DNA from: Phycisphaerales bacterium
GTDB taxonomy: Bacteria; Planctomycetota; Phycisphaerae; Phycisphaerales; UBA1924
NCBI GenBank assembly: GCA_019747615.1
Contig: JAIEQQ010000003.1
Span: 1-6,901, forward strand
Direction: 5' to 3'
DNA: 6,901 bases
The notes beneath the pieces were generated by a model, which saw nothing but the letters and a program-made list of their open reading frames with translations, ran no database searches and was not told the origin of the DNA. Below are positions 5,534 to 6,901 of this stretch, piece by piece. Position 1 is the first letter of the stretch. The number at the start of each line of letters is the position of its first letter. The translations under genes were made by a program, and so were the position numbers.

Positions 5534-6115
5534 TCACTCGGTGATCCCCAGGTCTCGCTTGGTGAACAGCGCCTCAAACCGCACGCCCGCCCCCTGAAGA
5601 TTCTCCCGCGCGCCCTGCAAGCGATCGATCGTCGCGATCACCGCCAGCACTCGCGCCCCCAGACCCTGAAGCACCTTCACCGCTTCCAGCGCCTGTCCGC
5701 CGGTGGTCGCGACATCTTCAACGAAGATCACCGCGTCGCCGGCGCTCAGCGCGCCCTCGAGTTGCTTGGCGGTGCCGTAGTCCTTCTTCGCATTGCGGAC
5801 AAACAGCGCCGGCAGGCCCGTCGCTAATGACGCGACGGTCACCAGCGGGATGCCGCCAAGCTCGGCGCCCGCCAATCGCGCCGCCTTTGAGCCGGTCTCA
5901 GTCTCAATCAATCGCACGCGCTGCGCGAACAGCTCCCCCAGCGGCCGAAGCACTTCCGGGCGCGTCGAGAACAGGTACTTGTCGATGTAGTAGCTGGACG
6001 TCTGGCCTGAGCGGAGCGTGAACGAGCCGCGCAGCACGCAGGCCCCGGCGATCAACTTCGCGAGTTCAGCGTGCGAGGTCGGCGCTCCGACAACGGTGGA
6101 AGGGGATTTGGTCAT
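5534..6115 (-). CDS. pyrE: Orotate phosphoribosyltransferase
   Basis: This cytoplasmic enzyme converts orotate and PRPP to OMP and pyrophosphate, the fifth step of de novo pyrimidine synthesis. The 193 residues are near the usual 190-215. FTLRSGQTSSYYIDK (32-46) is the family's N-terminal signature with its conserved lysine. GAELGGIPL (83-91) and the flexible-loop region VRNAKKDYGTAKQLEG (106-121) follow. The PRPP-binding motif VIFVEDVATTGG (129-140) has the adjacent acidic pair Glu133-Asp134. I took the ATG at 6115; an in-frame TTG at 6133 would add six residues, and neither has a good Shine-Dalgarno. The stop lies 34 bases before gatB on the same strand, so the two are probably co-transcribed. 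The start diverges from the exported-protein gene at 6351, with a 235-bp gap between them. No attenuator with a T-run is obvious upstream. Confidence 0.95.
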   Translation of the reverse strand: MTKSPSTVVGAPTSHAELAKLIAGACVLRGSFTLRSGQTSSYYIDKYLFSTRPEVLRPLGELFAQRVRLIETETGSKAARLAGAELGGIPLVTVASLATGLPALFVRNAKKDYGTAKQLEGALSAGDAVIFVEDVATTGGQALEAVKVLQGLGARVLAVIATIDRLQGARENLQGAGVRFEALFTKRDLGITE

Positions 6116-6339
6116 GGCCCCGCAGGATAGCAAATCAACCCCCCGGTTCGGAGGCTGGACGGGCCTCGCGGGGCAGTTCTTTCACAGAGCAGCCTCAACC
6201 GCGGTGCTTTGCGCCAAATGCCCTGAATCCGCATCGCGATTCGGCCCATACAACATGGTGGAGTTCTCGGTCGCCCGACGCGACCACACCGCCACCACCC
6301 GTCCGCTCGATCAAGCCACAGTCCTGCCGACCCGCCACC

Positions 6340-6343
6340 GGAG
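6340..6343 (+). promoter_or_regulatory. Shine-Dalgarno that fixes the start at 6351
   Basis: A GGAG lies seven bases before the ATG at 6351. It decides against an in-frame ATG at 6255, which would put 32 uncharged-to-basic, signal-unlike residues ahead of the export signal. Confidence 0.65.
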
Positions 6344-6350
6344 CACCGCC

Positions 6351-6901
6351 ATGCACACGCCGCCGACCAACGCGACCCTTCGCACGCCCGCCGCGCTCAT
6401 CGCGCTGGCCTTTGCTCTCTGCGCCGTGCCGTCGCTGAGCGCCGAGCCCGCCACGCCGCGCGACCCGCTGGCCGGGCCGAGCGTCAGCGAGAAGAAGAAG
6501 CCGCTCACGCTCATTGAGCGCGACGCCGACGGCCGCGTGAAGCGACTGGAAGTCACGCCCGCCGAGGCTGCTTCGAAGATCATGCCGCTGAGCAAGGAGA
6601 CGCGCGAGAAGGTGGACAACGTGATCGTGACCCAAGCGGCCACCATGGACCAGGTCGTCCGCGACAACTTCGATCTCATCGTCAAGGCCGCCGGCGCGTT
6701 TGACTCCAAGGACAAAGTCGCCTCCACCCGCTACGTCCAAGAGCTCTGGCAAGTCAGCGAGCCCGTCCGCAAGCGCGGCCAGCTCGTCGAGCAGATCGCC
6801 AAAGTCCTCTCCAAGGCCGAGGCCTATCAGTTGCGATCGCTCGTCCGCGAGTACCTCAAGGCCCGACTGAAAGACGAAGAAGACGCCGCGGCTGCCAAGG
6901 G
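6351..6901 (+). CDS. Exported charged helical protein of unknown function (3' end beyond window)
   Basis: I do not recognise this protein. The frame is open for 183 codons to the edge. Residues 1-31 look like a Sec signal peptide: a short N-region with Arg11, a hydrophobic core AALIALAFALCAV (14-26) and a plausible signal peptidase I site after LSA (29-31). Cys24 is not in a proper lipobox. The mature part starts with a Pro-rich linker, then a Lys/Glu/Asp-rich stretch predicted by eye to be mostly helical. It includes SEKKKPLTLIERDADGRVKR (46-65), which reads like a short beta hairpin (strand, turn DADGR, strand), and a later run of amphipathic helices with ELWQ, REYLK and LKDEEDAAAA near the edge. 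No enzyme motif is visible. It probably acts in the periplasm or outside the cell. It diverges from pyrE, so it is likely controlled separately. The reverse strand also has open frames here, but the signal peptide, the ribosome site and codon pattern favour this strand. Confidence 0.72.
   Translation, partial: MHTPPTNATLRTPAALIALAFALCAVPSLSAEPATPRDPLAGPSVSEKKKPLTLIERDADGRVKRLEVTPAEAASKIMPLSKETREKVDNVIVTQAATMDQVVRDNFDLIVKAAGAFDSKDKVASTRYVQELWQVSEPVRKRGQLVEQIAKVLSKAEAYQLRSLVREYLKARLKDEEDAAAAK

Noticed and set aside
6195..6752. Minus-strand open frames of 185 and 138 codons opposite the exported protein
   Set aside because: No motif or ribosome site is visible, and the plus strand has a good signal peptide and a GGAG at the right distance.

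Overview
This is a GC-rich chromosomal window, probably from a planctomycete-like bacterium. That placement is an inference from overall style: compact GC-rich genes, an unusually long GatB, isolated housekeeping genes and short intergenic tandem repeats. No marker gene here proves it. There are six protein genes, two of them cut by the window edges, and one tRNA. No IS element, CRISPR array or phage gene is visible.

Layout. At 1-787 on the minus strand lies the N-terminal part of an ABC-transporter ATPase of the iron/heme/cobalamin importer type. Its gap to the next gene (788-914) holds six tandem 8-bp units. At 915 on the plus strand begins an SDR-type NAD(P)-binding oxidoreductase, whose 3' end looks frameshifted at about base 1881. 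It converges on a NeuC-type UDP-GlcNAc 2-epimerase (1992-3248, minus). A gene-poor stretch follows (3249-3906). It holds stem-loops in the likely neuC leader, two terminator-like hairpins that read on the minus strand, a tRNA at 3573-3646 and a 7-bp tandem repeat. Then comes a minus-strand pair, pyrE (5534-6115) and gatB (3907-5499), 34 bp apart and probably co-transcribed. Diverging from pyrE is a plus-strand gene (6351 to the edge) for an exported, charged, helical protein that I do not recognise.

How the genes relate. PyrE makes OMP in pyrimidine synthesis. GatB is the tRNA-kinase and scaffold subunit of the Asp/Glu-tRNA amidotransferase. NeuC makes ManNAc-type sugars for surface glycans. 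The ABC ATPase would power uptake of a metal complex. Apart from pyrE-gatB the genes look functionally unconnected.

The most unusual item is the tRNA. It has a short-variable-loop body with arginine-tRNA features (A20, G10-U25, C35, U36, A73) but a GCU anticodon, which should read the serine codons AGU and AGC. Normal tRNA-Ser has a long variable arm that is absent here. The second item of interest is the neuC leader, where a 9-bp complement of the start-codon region overlaps another hairpin, so that the two pairings would be mutually exclusive or form a pseudoknot.
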